Below, in pieces: positions 24,106-33,035 of a stretch of 38,509 bases of DNA (position 1 is the stretch's first letter; each line of letters opens with the position of its first letter). The stretch lies in the NCBI GenBank assembly GCA_025354065.1, contig JANXNM010000395.1:1-38509 (forward strand), in the 5' to 3' direction. This DNA comes from Synechococcales cyanobacterium 340R_concoct_173_sub. Its GTDB lineage: Bacteria; Cyanobacteriota; Cyanobacteriia; Leptolyngbyales; Leptolyngbyaceae. The notes below the pieces were generated by a model, which ran no database searches, had not been told where the DNA came from, and worked only from the letters and a program-made list of their open reading frames with translations. A program made the translations under genes and the position numbers.

Positions 24106-25617
24106 ATGGCTAGGATTCCCACTTTAACTTACGATCGAGGAACCTTGATCCTACATCCGCCGCCCAAAGGAAACGCTTGGGTAGAATTTGCGACGTGGGA
24201 CGATCGGATTGAAAAATTCAGAATTCCGGCGATGCGATATCGAGAAGTGGTAGCGATGCTGAACCGATCGGGCACAGAAATTGTCGATAAAGCCCGCAAC
24301 TATCAAGAATTCGAGCTGATCCCCGTCGTCCAACGTCAGCCCTATGTGCACCAATCTGAGGCGTTAATGGCATGGAAATCAGCGGAAAAAACAGGCGTGG
24401 TGGTGTTGCCAACGGCGGCAGGTAAAACCTATCTGGCCCAATTGGCAATGCAGGAAACGGGGTGCAGTACGTTGATTTTGGTGCCGACCCTAGACTTAAT
24501 GCATCAATGGTATGCGACATTGTTGGCAGCATTTCCAGAGGGCGACATTGGTTTATTGGGGGGTGGGTCTCGCGATCGTACCCGTATTTTGGTCTCGACC
24601 TATGACAGCGCCGCGATTCATGCGGAAACGTTGGGGAATTTGTATGGATTGCTGGTGTTTGATGAATGCCATCATTTGCCAACGGATTTCAGCCGGGTGA
24701 TTGCGGAGTTTTCCATAGCCCCCTTTCGGTTAGGGCTTTCCGCGACACCTGAGCGCAGTGATGGGAAACATGCGGATTTAGATCTTTTAATTGGTCCAGA
24801 AGTCTATCGTAAAACGGCTGAGGAGTTGGCGGGCAATACATTAGCGGAGTATGAGCTATTGCAAATTCGAGTCACGTTATCTGATTCGGAACGCGATCGC
24901 TATGATGAATTAATTAAAATACGAAATGAGTTTCTTCAGCAATCCAAAATTTTCTTGGGAACGTTGAAAGGTTGGCAACGATTTGTGAGTTCTAGTGCCC
25001 GATCGAAGGCTGGACGACGGGCAATGTTGGCGCACCGAGAAGCCCGTGGAATTGCGTTTGGGACTGAAGGGAAATTGCGAGTTTTGGAGACATTGCTGGC
25101 GGATCATTATGGCGATCGGTCGTTAATTTTTACAGACGATAATGCCATGGTATATCGAATTTCCCAAGATTTACTGATTCCTGCAATCACCCACAAAACT
25201 CCAGTAAAAGAGCGGCATGAAATTTTGGCCAAGTTCCGATCGGGTGAATATAGAACTGTTGTCGCATCGCGGGTTCTGAATGAAGGTGTTGATGTGCCGG
25301 AAGCGAGTATTGCTATAGTGCTTTCAGGAACGGGATCAACACGGGAACATATTCAACGATTAGGACGAATTTTACGTAAGGGATCAGTGCCGGGAAAAGT
25401 TGCAAAATTGTATGAAGTGATTGCAGAAGAAACCAGCGAAGAAGGGGTTTCTAAACGGCGTGGTGGCGATCGATCGGTTGAACCAACGCAACTAACGGTT
25501 TTGCAGGGTGCGAAGGACTCGGATGGGAAAGCAAAGCCCAAGCCGGGGCGATCGACCTACCCAAATGCCCGTCCTAGAGTGCCAAAAGCTGCTGAGACGT
25601 TAGGCGATTGGGATTGA
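24106..25617 (+). CDS. XPB/Ssl2-like superfamily 2 helicase
   Basis: A 503-residue DNA helicase or translocase. The N-terminal 75 residues are a small damage-recognition-like domain. The helicase core has Walker A LPTAAGKT (101-108), DECH box (186-189) in VFDECHHLP, motif III GLSATPERSDG, motif V SRVLNEGVDVPEA and motif VI HIQRLGRILRKG. This pattern fits bacterial XPB-type helicases, which act in DNA repair or unwinding. A basic Gly/Pro-rich tail (about 450-503) could bind nucleic acid. No Bax1-type nuclease partner is adjacent. The next gene is a convergent Rpn-type nuclease, probably by chance. Confidence 0.85.
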   Translation: MARIPTLTYDRGTLILHPPPKGNAWVEFATWDDRIEKFRIPAMRYREVVAMLNRSGTEIVDKARNYQEFELIPVVQRQPYVHQSEALMAWKSAEKTGVVVLPTAAGKTYLAQLAMQETGCSTLILVPTLDLMHQWYATLLAAFPEGDIGLLGGGSRDRTRILVSTYDSAAIHAETLGNLYGLLVFDECHHLPTDFSRVIAEFSIAPFRLGLSATPERSDGKHADLDLLIGPEVYRKTAEELAGNTLAEYELLQIRVTLSDSERDRYDELIKIRNEFLQQSKIFLGTLKGWQRFVSSSARSKAGRRAMLAHREARGIAFGTEGKLRVLETLLADHYGDRSLIFTDDNAMVYRISQDLLIPAITHKTPVKERHEILAKFRSGEYRTVVASRVLNEGVDVPEASIAIVLSGTGSTREHIQRLGRILRKGSVPGKVAKLYEVIAEETSEEGVSKRRGGDRSVEPTQLTVLQGAKDSDGKAKPKPGRSTYPNARPRVPKAAETLGDWD

Positions 25618-25638
25618 AAATTACGGTAAATCTAATGG

Positions 25639-26520
25639 CTATTCATTGGATATCAGCGATCGTAACACTTCCAAGCTTAGCCCTGTTTTGAGTGCGATCG
25701 TCTCCAGATCGAGGATATCTAACAATTGCCGTGCGATTTCTAAAGCAGCTTCTTCTTTTCCTTCTTCTTTTCCTTCTTCTTTTCCCTCTTGTCGTGCTTT
25801 CCCCTCTGCGAAGGCAATAGCATTATGGTAATCATGTAAAACTCTAGCTCGTTTTTCTAAGGTCTCTAGTTCATCACGGCTTAGCTGACTTTGTTGAGCA
25901 ACTTGAAATGCGTGATTAATGGCAGGTTCCTGCTGCATAGATACTGGAACGGACTCAAGGTCATTGGCATTGCTCAGAAAATAAATCCACTTATCGCTTA
26001 AGCTATCCAATCCGTCCAGACTCTTTTTGAACTTTGGCAATTCTACAAAAACTAATTCAATGTCATCGCTATAACTCGTCATTTCTTCCTTTTCTCTTAG
26101 TGCAAAGGTTGATATTACTTTTGGACTATGGGGAAACATCTCAAAATCTGTGATGGTTAAGGCAATGACGGGATTTAGTAATGTATGGTCGTCGCCGACC
26201 CCTAGCTGGATGGAGTAAGCTTTTGCGGCATTATATAGAACTCGTTTCTCAAAGCCAGCTACATTTAAAACCTGCATTTCAATAATGACCGTACTTCGAT
26301 CGTTCAAAACAGCCTTAACATCTAGAAATGAATCTTTCATTCCTTTGATTTTTGGGGCTTGGTAGGGATCTAATATTTCTAGGTCCACTATTGTATCTTT
26401 TCCCTGATACACCATGGCATTCAAAAAACTAATCAAAATATCTTTGCTGGTTGTAGAACCAAAGATCTTCTTGAAGGCAAAGTCGGCTTTAGGATTGATG
26501 AACATAGGAGAAACTATCAA
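25639..26520 (-). CDS. Rpn-family recombination-promoting nuclease
   Basis: A 293-residue protein of the Rpn/PD-(D/E)XK transposase-like family, abundant in cyanobacteria and linked in E. coli to RecA-independent recombination. It begins with the family hallmark INPKADFAFKKIFGS. The nuclease core is SFLDVKAVLNDRSTVIIEMQ, with the Asp and the Glu-x-Gln. A basic/acidic run of repeated GKEE (about 247-260) is encoded by a 12-nt repeat at about 25749-25786. The end (RQLLDILDLETIALKTGLSL) is a typical short helical tail. The ATG at codon 6 (MFINPK) may be the real start. It stands alone; I see no terminal inverted repeats of a transposon. Confidence 0.88.
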   Translation of the reverse strand: MIVSPMFINPKADFAFKKIFGSTTSKDILISFLNAMVYQGKDTIVDLEILDPYQAPKIKGMKDSFLDVKAVLNDRSTVIIEMQVLNVAGFEKRVLYNAAKAYSIQLGVGDDHTLLNPVIALTITDFEMFPHSPKVISTFALREKEEMTSYSDDIELVFVELPKFKKSLDGLDSLSDKWIYFLSNANDLESVPVSMQQEPAINHAFQVAQQSQLSRDELETLEKRARVLHDYHNAIAFAEGKARQEGKEEGKEEGKEEAALEIARQLLDILDLETIALKTGLSLEVLRSLISNE

Positions 26521-26540
26521 CTAAATCTACTTCTACTTTA

Positions 26541-27650
26541 TCATGGAGCATTAAGATCGTTCAAACCCGTAATCAAATGCCCTAACCGATCGAACAATGT
26601 TGTATTGACGACTAGATCAACATTGGCATACTTTTTCACGTAACTCTGAGCCTTGTAATTAATTAATGTCACCAAATGATTGAATACCAATTCTGAAATC
26701 CCCGATGAAACTAAAAGATGATAGGCTTCATCGGCAGTTTTACAGTCTAAAACCATGGTCGCGATCGCCGCACTGCCGCCACACCGAATCACCGCCGCAC
26801 TTATGATTTCCAGTTTTGCGTCGGCTAAATGGCTTGATGTGTTAAAAATGCCGCCTGCCAACTTAATTAACTTCCCTTGATAGCCCAGCAGATAGACGGA
26901 TCGGACTCCTTGTAATCCAGCTTCAACTAGTAATGCTCCAATCCAATTGCCCGTTTGCACAATAGTTTCTGGCGAAATTCCCAGCCGTGATGCCACCTGT
27001 ATTCCATTGCTTCCGATACAAAATACTAAATGATTTGAATATTGAGCTTTATCTCGAAGACTTTGTTGAAACTCTTCAAAATGAACTTCTGCTGACAATG
27101 GTTTTGAAATACCACTGGTGCCCAGAAGTGATAGTCCTTCCACAATTCCAAACGCTGCATTTGACGTTCGCATGGCCAACGATCGTCCTTCGGGTAAAGT
27201 TATGCGCACTATTGCAGATTTTTCTGGGGGAACCAATGATTCAAGATTTGCACTAAACAATCGACGGGCATACTGATAGATAGCAGGCTCCCCGGATGTC
27301 GCCGAAACTCCCAGCCCCTCGCCCCCCACCAAGATAAGACTCTCGTTTTGGCGCGATATAAGCTCAACCTCTGCCCAAATGGGGGTATTGCGAGTTAGGT
27401 CAAGATTGTCTCCTGGATCGCTCACGGTAATTGCCAGGGCACGCTCGTTCCCCATCTTGGCAACACTCTCGATCGGAATCTCCGCCATACCTACACCATC
27501 TAATAAATCAAGCTGTACCAATAGTTGCACTGATGAACTTATTTGGGCATCTTGAAGATGTAATTTCATGTGAGAACGTATATGACAGAGAGCTGACTTT
27601 GCTGCTGCTACCGCAAAAACCGGGAGCGTATATCCAGTACCGGGAGACAT
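26541..27650 (-). CDS. cbiD: Cobalt-precorrin-5B C(1)-methyltransferase
   Basis: It methylates C1 of cobalt-precorrin-5B in the early-cobalt-insertion (anaerobic-type) route to cobalamin. The N-terminus SPGTGYTLPVFAVAAAKSAL matches the CbiD start. EGLSLLGTSGISKPLS (near 158-173) and LVFCIGSNG are further family marks, and the length of 369 is normal. It is unlinked to the cobyrinate diamide synthase at 33032, so corrin genes are dispersed here. The gene is divergent from the P-type ATPase. I find no cobalamin riboswitch-like element in the 146 bases upstream. Confidence 0.92.
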   Translation of the reverse strand: MSPGTGYTLPVFAVAAAKSALCHIRSHMKLHLQDAQISSSVQLLVQLDLLDGVGMAEIPIESVAKMGNERALAITVSDPGDNLDLTRNTPIWAEVELISRQNESLILVGGEGLGVSATSGEPAIYQYARRLFSANLESLVPPEKSAIVRITLPEGRSLAMRTSNAAFGIVEGLSLLGTSGISKPLSAEVHFEEFQQSLRDKAQYSNHLVFCIGSNGIQVASRLGISPETIVQTGNWIGALLVEAGLQGVRSVYLLGYQGKLIKLAGGIFNTSSHLADAKLEIISAAVIRCGGSAAIATMVLDCKTADEAYHLLVSSGISELVFNHLVTLINYKAQSYVKKYANVDLVVNTTLFDRLGHLITGLNDLNAP

Positions 27651-27709
27651 AAATAGACCTTAGATTATAAATCAGCAGAAATAGAAAATCAGGAGAAATA
27701 GACCTTAGA
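27651..27709. repeat. Direct repeat between cbiD and the P-type ATPase
   Basis: AAATAGACCTTAGA occurs at 27651-27664 and again at 27696-27709, exact, 45 bases apart, starting right at the cbiD start codon. It lies in the shared promoter region. Confidence 0.55.
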
Positions 27710-27796
27710 ATATTCTCTCCGTTCTCCTGCACCAATGTCACAATTCATCTTAAAATTGAAAGACCTGTCTGCCCGAATCATTTTTCCGTTACCCTA

Positions 27797-30256
27797 ATGC
27801 CCCACCCCATCGGACTAACTCACGAAGCCGTTCTTCGCCGTCGCGCCGCAGGACAAGGAAATAATGTAAAAATTCAAACTAGCCGATCGTATCTCGAAAT
27901 TTTCCAAGAGAATTTCCTCACTTTTATCAACATGGTATTTTTCTCCATTAGCGGCATCATGATTGCTCTAAGGCGATACAGCGATGCGATTTTGGTCGTT
28001 GTGATTATTCTCATTGGCGTTGTGATTGGCATTGTTCAAGAGATTTGGGCTAAGCGAAAACTAGATGAAATTGCCTTATTGCAACGCCCGACGGCCATGG
28101 TTATCCGGGAAGGAGTGGAGTTTGAAATTACGCCGGATCAGTTGGTGCTAGGCGATATTTTAGAAGTGAAAGCTGGAGATCAAATCTTGGTTGATGGCAT
28201 AATTTTTGGCGATGGCAAGGTCGAAGTCGATGAATCATTACTGACAGGCGAGTCGGATTTAATTTTAAAGACTGCTGGTAATGAGGTGTTCTCTGGAACT
28301 ATTTGTGTTAGTGGCAGTGCCTATTTTGAAGCCACTCAAGTGGGCGTGAATACTGTTGCTTATAAGCTGATTTCTGGGGCACGATCGTTCCGTAAAATTC
28401 TCACCCCACTTCAACGCGAAATCAATTTAATCATTCGAGCATTACTACTTGTCGCCTGCTTTCTGTGGCTCTTAGTAATGATTAGCTTTTTTAGCCGAAC
28501 CTATAGTTTTGCGGACATTGTGCAACATGCTGCTGTGGTTGCAGGGCTAGTTCCGGCAGGGCTATTGATTGCAATTACGGTGGCCTATGGGACCGGGGCA
28601 CTGCGGATGTTGGGGGAGGATGTGCTGATTCAGCAGGCCAATGCGGTGGAATCCTTGAGCCATGTGGATGTTTTGTGTGTTGATAAAACCGGAACCCTCA
28701 CGGCTAACCATATCAATCTGCAATCTATTCACGCAATAGACTATCCAGAAGCTGTTCTGCGGGAAATCTTAGGGGATTACGCCTACAACACTAGTGCACC
28801 AAACCGAACCTCTGAAGCCCTCGGTAAGGGCTGCGAAGGCAAAGCACGGCAGGTCGTGGCTGAAATCGCTTTTTCCAGTGCCCGAAAATGGAGCGCTATT
28901 TCCCTCGCACCGATCACTACTGACGGAGTTACTGACGAGGCTCAAGCCTATGTTTTGGGCGCACCTGAAATGCTAGAACAAGCGCTTACTTTCACCCCCG
29001 AAATCCGATCAGTATTGCAAGCCGGAACTTCTCAAGGGTTACGCGTCTTGATCTTTGCTATGGCCGCTGGAACCGACTGGATGACGGCAGAGGAGACCGT
29101 GTTGCCGTTGTTGAAACCATTGGCCGTTCTATACTTTAGCGATCAACTACGAACCAATGTCGCCGAAACTTTACACCAATTCCGCACCGCCGGAGTTGAG
29201 CTTAAAGTGATTTCCGGGGACAATCCTGAAACTGTTGCCTCTCTAGCACGACAAGCGGGTTTATCAGTAGACGGAGATCTCAAAGTAGTCTCGGGTTTGG
29301 ACCTAGCAAAATTGAGTCCGGCGGAGTTTGATCAAGTTGCAAAAACAGCCACGGTCTTTGGTCGGATTACGCCAGAACAAAAGGCCGCTATTGTAAAATC
29401 CCTTCGGACTCAACAGCGATATGTAGCGATGATTGGGGATGGTGTGAATGATGTGTTGTCGTTGAAACAAGCTAATCTCGGCATTGCGATGGAAAGTGGT
29501 AGTAAAGCGACCCGATCGGTGGCGGATATTGTGTTGTTGAAAGATTCCTTTGCATCGTTGCCCCATGCCTTAATTGAAGGTCAACGGATTCAAAATGGGA
29601 TTAGGGATTCTCTGGCGATTTTTCTGATTCGGATTGCCTGTGTCACAATATTGATTTTTTCTATTGCAATGGTGACCGATAGTTTCCCAATGTTTAATAA
29701 ACAAAGTGCATTACTCGCCCTATATGGCACAGGTTTACCCACAGCGATGTTTCCGATTTGGGCACAACCTGGAGCCACCAAAAAACGCCGAAAAGTACTC
29801 CGATCGATTCTCCATTTCATTGTCCCCGCGACCATTAGCATGACGATCGTGGCCTTGTTTGTATATCTATTGTTTCTAATGCGTGCCATTCTAGATTTGC
29901 AACCCGGACTTCAGCTTAGCGATTCAGACTATGCTCTACCGCGAACTGCACTTGTGACCGTATTGATTTTTTGTCATCTATTACTATTGCCGTTCCTTAA
30001 ACCACCTACTCGACACTGGGTGGCAGGAGAACCATTGAGCGGAGATATTCGTTATTCATACATTGCATTAATTATGGCGGGTGTGACATTACTAACCTTA
30101 ACGGTGCCAATATTCCGAGATTTTTTTGAATTAGCAACTTTAAGTAGCATGGACATCTTATTCTTAATTACGGTGGCATTGGAATGGGCGTTCATTCAAA
30201 GAGCACTTTGGCGGAGTCGGTTTTTCGACAATTTTTTGGGTGTGGATCTACGCTAA
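27797..30256 (+). CDS. P-type cation-transporting ATPase (CtpE-like)
   Basis: An 819-residue ATP-driven ion pump. Hydrophobic helices lie near 43-58, 62-81, 212-231 and 242-266, and about six follow from about 605 to the end. The actuator domain has TGES (150-153). Asp296 in DKTGTLT is the phosphorylation site. The hinge is GDGVND near 545, with AIMES-like AMESGSKA after it. There are no N-terminal metal-binding domains and no CPC motif, so it is not a heavy-metal pump. The overall pattern resembles CtpE-type calcium ATPases. In M4 the usual PEGL is PAGL (253-256), losing an acidic ligand of calcium pumps. The ion is therefore uncertain. It is followed by a small membrane protein 36 bases downstream. 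Confidence 0.88.
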   Translation: MPHPIGLTHEAVLRRRAAGQGNNVKIQTSRSYLEIFQENFLTFINMVFFSISGIMIALRRYSDAILVVVIILIGVVIGIVQEIWAKRKLDEIALLQRPTAMVIREGVEFEITPDQLVLGDILEVKAGDQILVDGIIFGDGKVEVDESLLTGESDLILKTAGNEVFSGTICVSGSAYFEATQVGVNTVAYKLISGARSFRKILTPLQREINLIIRALLLVACFLWLLVMISFFSRTYSFADIVQHAAVVAGLVPAGLLIAITVAYGTGALRMLGEDVLIQQANAVESLSHVDVLCVDKTGTLTANHINLQSIHAIDYPEAVLREILGDYAYNTSAPNRTSEALGKGCEGKARQVVAEIAFSSARKWSAISLAPITTDGVTDEAQAYVLGAPEMLEQALTFTPEIRSVLQAGTSQGLRVLIFAMAAGTDWMTAEETVLPLLKPLAVLYFSDQLRTNVAETLHQFRTAGVELKVISGDNPETVASLARQAGLSVDGDLKVVSGLDLAKLSPAEFDQVAKTATVFGRITPEQKAAIVKSLRTQQRYVAMIGDGVNDVLSLKQANLGIAMESGSKATRSVADIVLLKDSFASLPHALIEGQRIQNGIRDSLAIFLIRIACVTILIFSIAMVTDSFPMFNKQSALLALYGTGLPTAMFPIWAQPGATKKRRKVLRSILHFIVPATISMTIVALFVYLLFLMRAILDLQPGLQLSDSDYALPRTALVTVLIFCHLLLLPFLKPPTRHWVAGEPLSGDIRYSYIALIMAGVTLLTLTVPIFRDFFELATLSSMDILFLITVALEWAFIQRALWRSRFFDNFLGVDLR

Positions 30257-30292
30257 TTCTAGTTCTCATTCCATTAATATTTTCCTGACATC

Positions 30293-30907
30293 ATGACGCA
30301 ATCTTCACCTACCGCTCCGAATATCTCTGTTCACTGGATGGAAATCGTAGCTATTAGCTTTGGGGGCATTGCCTTAGTGGGGGCGGCAATTGCTGGACTT
30401 GGGTATAAGCTACAAACCAATATGCACGAAGCTAAACGGGTAGAAAAAATTGCCCAAAATCTAATTACCTATCAATTCCCCCAATCTGCCCAAGGTCGTA
30501 TTGGTCTGAGTATTGGGGCTGAATCATTCGCGGTGATTACCGATCGTATCAACAATCCAAATCTGCGTCTATTTGTTCAAGCCTCTCCGGTCGATGGTGT
30601 GGAACGATCGTCTGTTGTAGTGCGGGAATATGCCTTGGGTTCGGGTTGGCGCGGAATTTGGGAAACTGTCACAGAAGAAACTCAGCCATTTGTATACTGT
30701 CATCAAACTGTCAACTTGCAGACTCGTCGAGGCCGTTGGTCCAAGACGGATAGTGTAGAACCTCGTCCGGCGATTGGATACAGCATTGATACTACGATCG
30801 ATGGCTATGATCAAACGATTCGGATTTTGGCAACGGGAACCAATGCCGAGCCGCTCGCCCAGGATTTGTTGAAAAGTATTCAATGTCGTCAAAAATATCA
30901 GAATTAG
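30293..30907 (+). CDS. Hypothetical single-pass membrane protein
   Basis: A 204-residue protein I do not recognise. One helix at about 17-38 (IVAISFGGIALVGAAIAGLGY) is followed by a soluble domain with alternating strands (RIGLSIGAESFAVITDR, LRLFVQAS) and a Cys near each of 142 and 198 (VYCHQTV, SIQCRQK). These two cysteines could form a disulfide if the domain is exported. The gene starts 36 bases after the P-type ATPase and may be co-transcribed with it. Confidence 0.7.
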   Translation: MTQSSPTAPNISVHWMEIVAISFGGIALVGAAIAGLGYKLQTNMHEAKRVEKIAQNLITYQFPQSAQGRIGLSIGAESFAVITDRINNPNLRLFVQASPVDGVERSSVVVREYALGSGWRGIWETVTEETQPFVYCHQTVNLQTRRGRWSKTDSVEPRPAIGYSIDTTIDGYDQTIRILATGTNAEPLAQDLLKSIQCRQKYQN

Positions 30908-31087
30908 CGATCGCCTAAGTCCAAATCTTTAGCGCAATCTTTAGCCTCCTCAATTTCCGGATTCAGTTGTGATTTAATTTGCATTATTACATTGCATTTC
31001 TTTAATTTTTACCTACTAAAGCAATCATCCGTTACAGTTATTAACTAAATCCATCACATTGAGTGAAATTGAGCGAAAATCTGACAT

Positions 31088-32284
31088 ATGAAGATTTTGG
31101 TTTTGACTTGGGAATTTCCACCCCGGATAGTTGGTGGTATCGCTCGCCACGTAGCAGAGCTATATCCAGAACTCCACCACCACGAGGTTCATCTACTCAC
31201 GGTCCAATTTGGTGAGTCATTGTCCCAGGAGACTGTCGATGGCATCAATATCCATCGCATTGCTGTGGGTGAAAGCCAAAACTTCCTCCAGTGGATTGGC
31301 CGGATGAATGAGGCACTCGGACGCTATGGTGGTGATTTGATGGCCGTTCAGTCGTTGCTAGATGCGCCGAGTTTTGACGTGATTCATGCCCATGATTGGC
31401 TGGTGGGAGACGCGGCGATCGCCCTTAAAAATCGGTTTAAAGTGCCCCTCATTACCACCATTCACGCTACTGAATATGGCCGAAACAACGGCATCCACAA
31501 TGATCTCCAGCGCTATGTTAATCACAAAGAAACTACACTAATCTACGAATCATGGCGCGTTATTGTTTGTACAAATTATATGAAGCGTGAACTCCAGTAT
31601 GCCTTCCAGACTCCCCCAGACAAGTTAGATGTGATCTTTAACGGCATCTCCCCCGAGAAAAAACGGATTGATCCCACGATCGATCGCATCGCATTTCGCC
31701 GTCGTTTTGCCCAAGACCACGAGCAAATTGTTTACTACGTCGGACGAATTACCTACGAAAAAGGCATTCGTCAACTTCTAGATGCGGCTCCACAAGTTAT
31801 TCAAGGCTTACAGGGCAACGTGAAATTTGTCGTAATTGGCGGCGGCAACACCGATTCATTGCAGCATCGATCGGCAGAACTCGGCATCCAAGCCCAATGT
31901 CTATTTACTGGATTTATGCCCGACATTGAACTGGACCAATTCCAAACCATTGCCAACTGCGCCGTATTTCCCAGCCTATACGAACCCTTTGGCATTGTGG
32001 CGCTTGAAAGCTTTGCGGCTAAAGTTCCTGTCGTCGTCTCAGATACGGGCGGAATGCCGGAAGTGGTGCAGCATGGTAAAACGGGCATTGTCACAAGAGT
32101 AAATAATCCTGATTCGATCGCTTGGGGGATTTTAGAAATTCTCAAAAATCCCGACTATGCTCAAATGCTGGTGAAAAATGCCTACGAAGATCTTGAGCTT
32201 CGGTTTTCCTGGTCTCAACTCGCTAGTCAAACCGAACAAGTCTATGCCCGAGCCATTCACGAACGATCGCAAGTTAACTGGTAG
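31088..32284 (+). CDS. Family 4 glycosyltransferase
   Basis: A 398-residue GT-B-fold retaining glycosyltransferase (GT4). The N-terminus has the donor-side loop WEFPPRIVGGIARHV, the acceptor domain has DVIHAHDWLVGDAA, and the C-terminal domain has YYVGRITYEKGI and the E-x7-E motif in YEPFGIVALESFA. The start resembles enzymes of glycogen/starch synthase-like GT4 type, but the sugar and acceptor cannot be told from sequence. A 180-base AT-rich gap precedes it, so it probably begins the operon that continues with rnc 44 bases later. Confidence 0.88.
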   Translation: MKILVLTWEFPPRIVGGIARHVAELYPELHHHEVHLLTVQFGESLSQETVDGINIHRIAVGESQNFLQWIGRMNEALGRYGGDLMAVQSLLDAPSFDVIHAHDWLVGDAAIALKNRFKVPLITTIHATEYGRNNGIHNDLQRYVNHKETTLIYESWRVIVCTNYMKRELQYAFQTPPDKLDVIFNGISPEKKRIDPTIDRIAFRRRFAQDHEQIVYYVGRITYEKGIRQLLDAAPQVIQGLQGNVKFVVIGGGNTDSLQHRSAELGIQAQCLFTGFMPDIELDQFQTIANCAVFPSLYEPFGIVALESFAAKVPVVVSDTGGMPEVVQHGKTGIVTRVNNPDSIAWGILEILKNPDYAQMLVKNAYEDLELRFSWSQLASQTEQVYARAIHERSQVNW

Positions 32285-32327
32285 CTTCAGTCTAGTCCGC
32301 GCTTCAGAACGTCTTTTATCATTCTCC

Positions 32328-33035
32328 ATGTCAAACCCAACGCCCCGATCGTCCACCTTCAAGATTCCGAGCTTCAAAAATTCGGCACTCTTTGAGCAAG
32401 CCATGACCCATCGATCCTACGCCCACGAAAAAACAAAATCAGCAGGCCTTCAACCGGGCAGCGACAACGAGCGTCTAGAATTTTTGGGCGATTGCGTGCT
32501 GAATTTTGTCACGGGTGATTTTTTATATGAACATTTCCCAGACAAAGCCGAGGGCGAACTTACCACATTACGAGCGGCCTTAGTCAATGAAGCCCAAGTA
32601 GCAGCCTTTGCAACTGCGATCGGACTAGGGGAACATTTGAAACTAGGCGTTGGGGCCGAACGAGATCGATCGCGCGATCGGGCCAGCGTCTTGAGCAGTA
32701 CGTTTGAAGCGTTAATTGGTGCGTATTATTTGGACTGTGACGGCGATATTGAATCTATTCGTATCTATCTGGAACCCGTCTTCGAGTCCGTCATTCCGGC
32801 CTTAGAAAATATCGCCACCCAAATCAACTACAAAAGCCAACTTCAAAATTGGGCACAGGTCCATCACCAGAAAACTCCTGACTACAAGATAGTCACCAGC
32901 AGCGGACCCGACCACTCGAAAACATTTACCGTGGAGGTTTCCGTGGCTGGGCAAATGCTAGGGAGAGGAATGGGCCAAAGTAAACAAATTGCAGAAAAAC
33001 TCGCCGCTCAGCAAGCGCTAAAGAAAATCTCATGA
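32328..33035 (+). CDS. rnc: Ribonuclease III
   Basis: A double-strand RNA endonuclease for rRNA and mRNA processing, 235 residues from the ATG at 32328. The open frame extends into the preceding glycosyltransferase, but the extra 50 residues are not family-like. The signature NERLEFLGDCVLNF (47-60) contains the catalytic Glu and Asp, and the second metal-binding cluster is SSTFEALIGAYYLD. A dsRNA-binding domain fills about 160-234 (YKSQLQNWAQVHHQ to AAQQALKKIS). Its stop overlaps the ATG of the next gene by 4 bases (ATGA). Cyanobacteria often have two or three RNase III-type genes, so this may not be the only one. Confidence 0.92.
   Translation: MSNPTPRSSTFKIPSFKNSALFEQAMTHRSYAHEKTKSAGLQPGSDNERLEFLGDCVLNFVTGDFLYEHFPDKAEGELTTLRAALVNEAQVAAFATAIGLGEHLKLGVGAERDRSRDRASVLSSTFEALIGAYYLDCDGDIESIRIYLEPVFESVIPALENIATQINYKSQLQNWAQVHHQKTPDYKIVTSSGPDHSKTFTVEVSVAGQMLGRGMGQSKQIAEKLAAQQALKKIS

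Noticed and set aside
25749..25786. Possible CRISPR-like or regulatory repeat
   Set aside because: The 12-nt repeats are inside the Rpn reading frame and encode repeated Gly-Lys-Glu-Glu, a common feature of this family.
27651..27796. Cobalamin riboswitch upstream of cbiD
   Set aside because: The 146-base gap shows no B12-box-like sequence and is too short for the full element on either strand together with two promoters.
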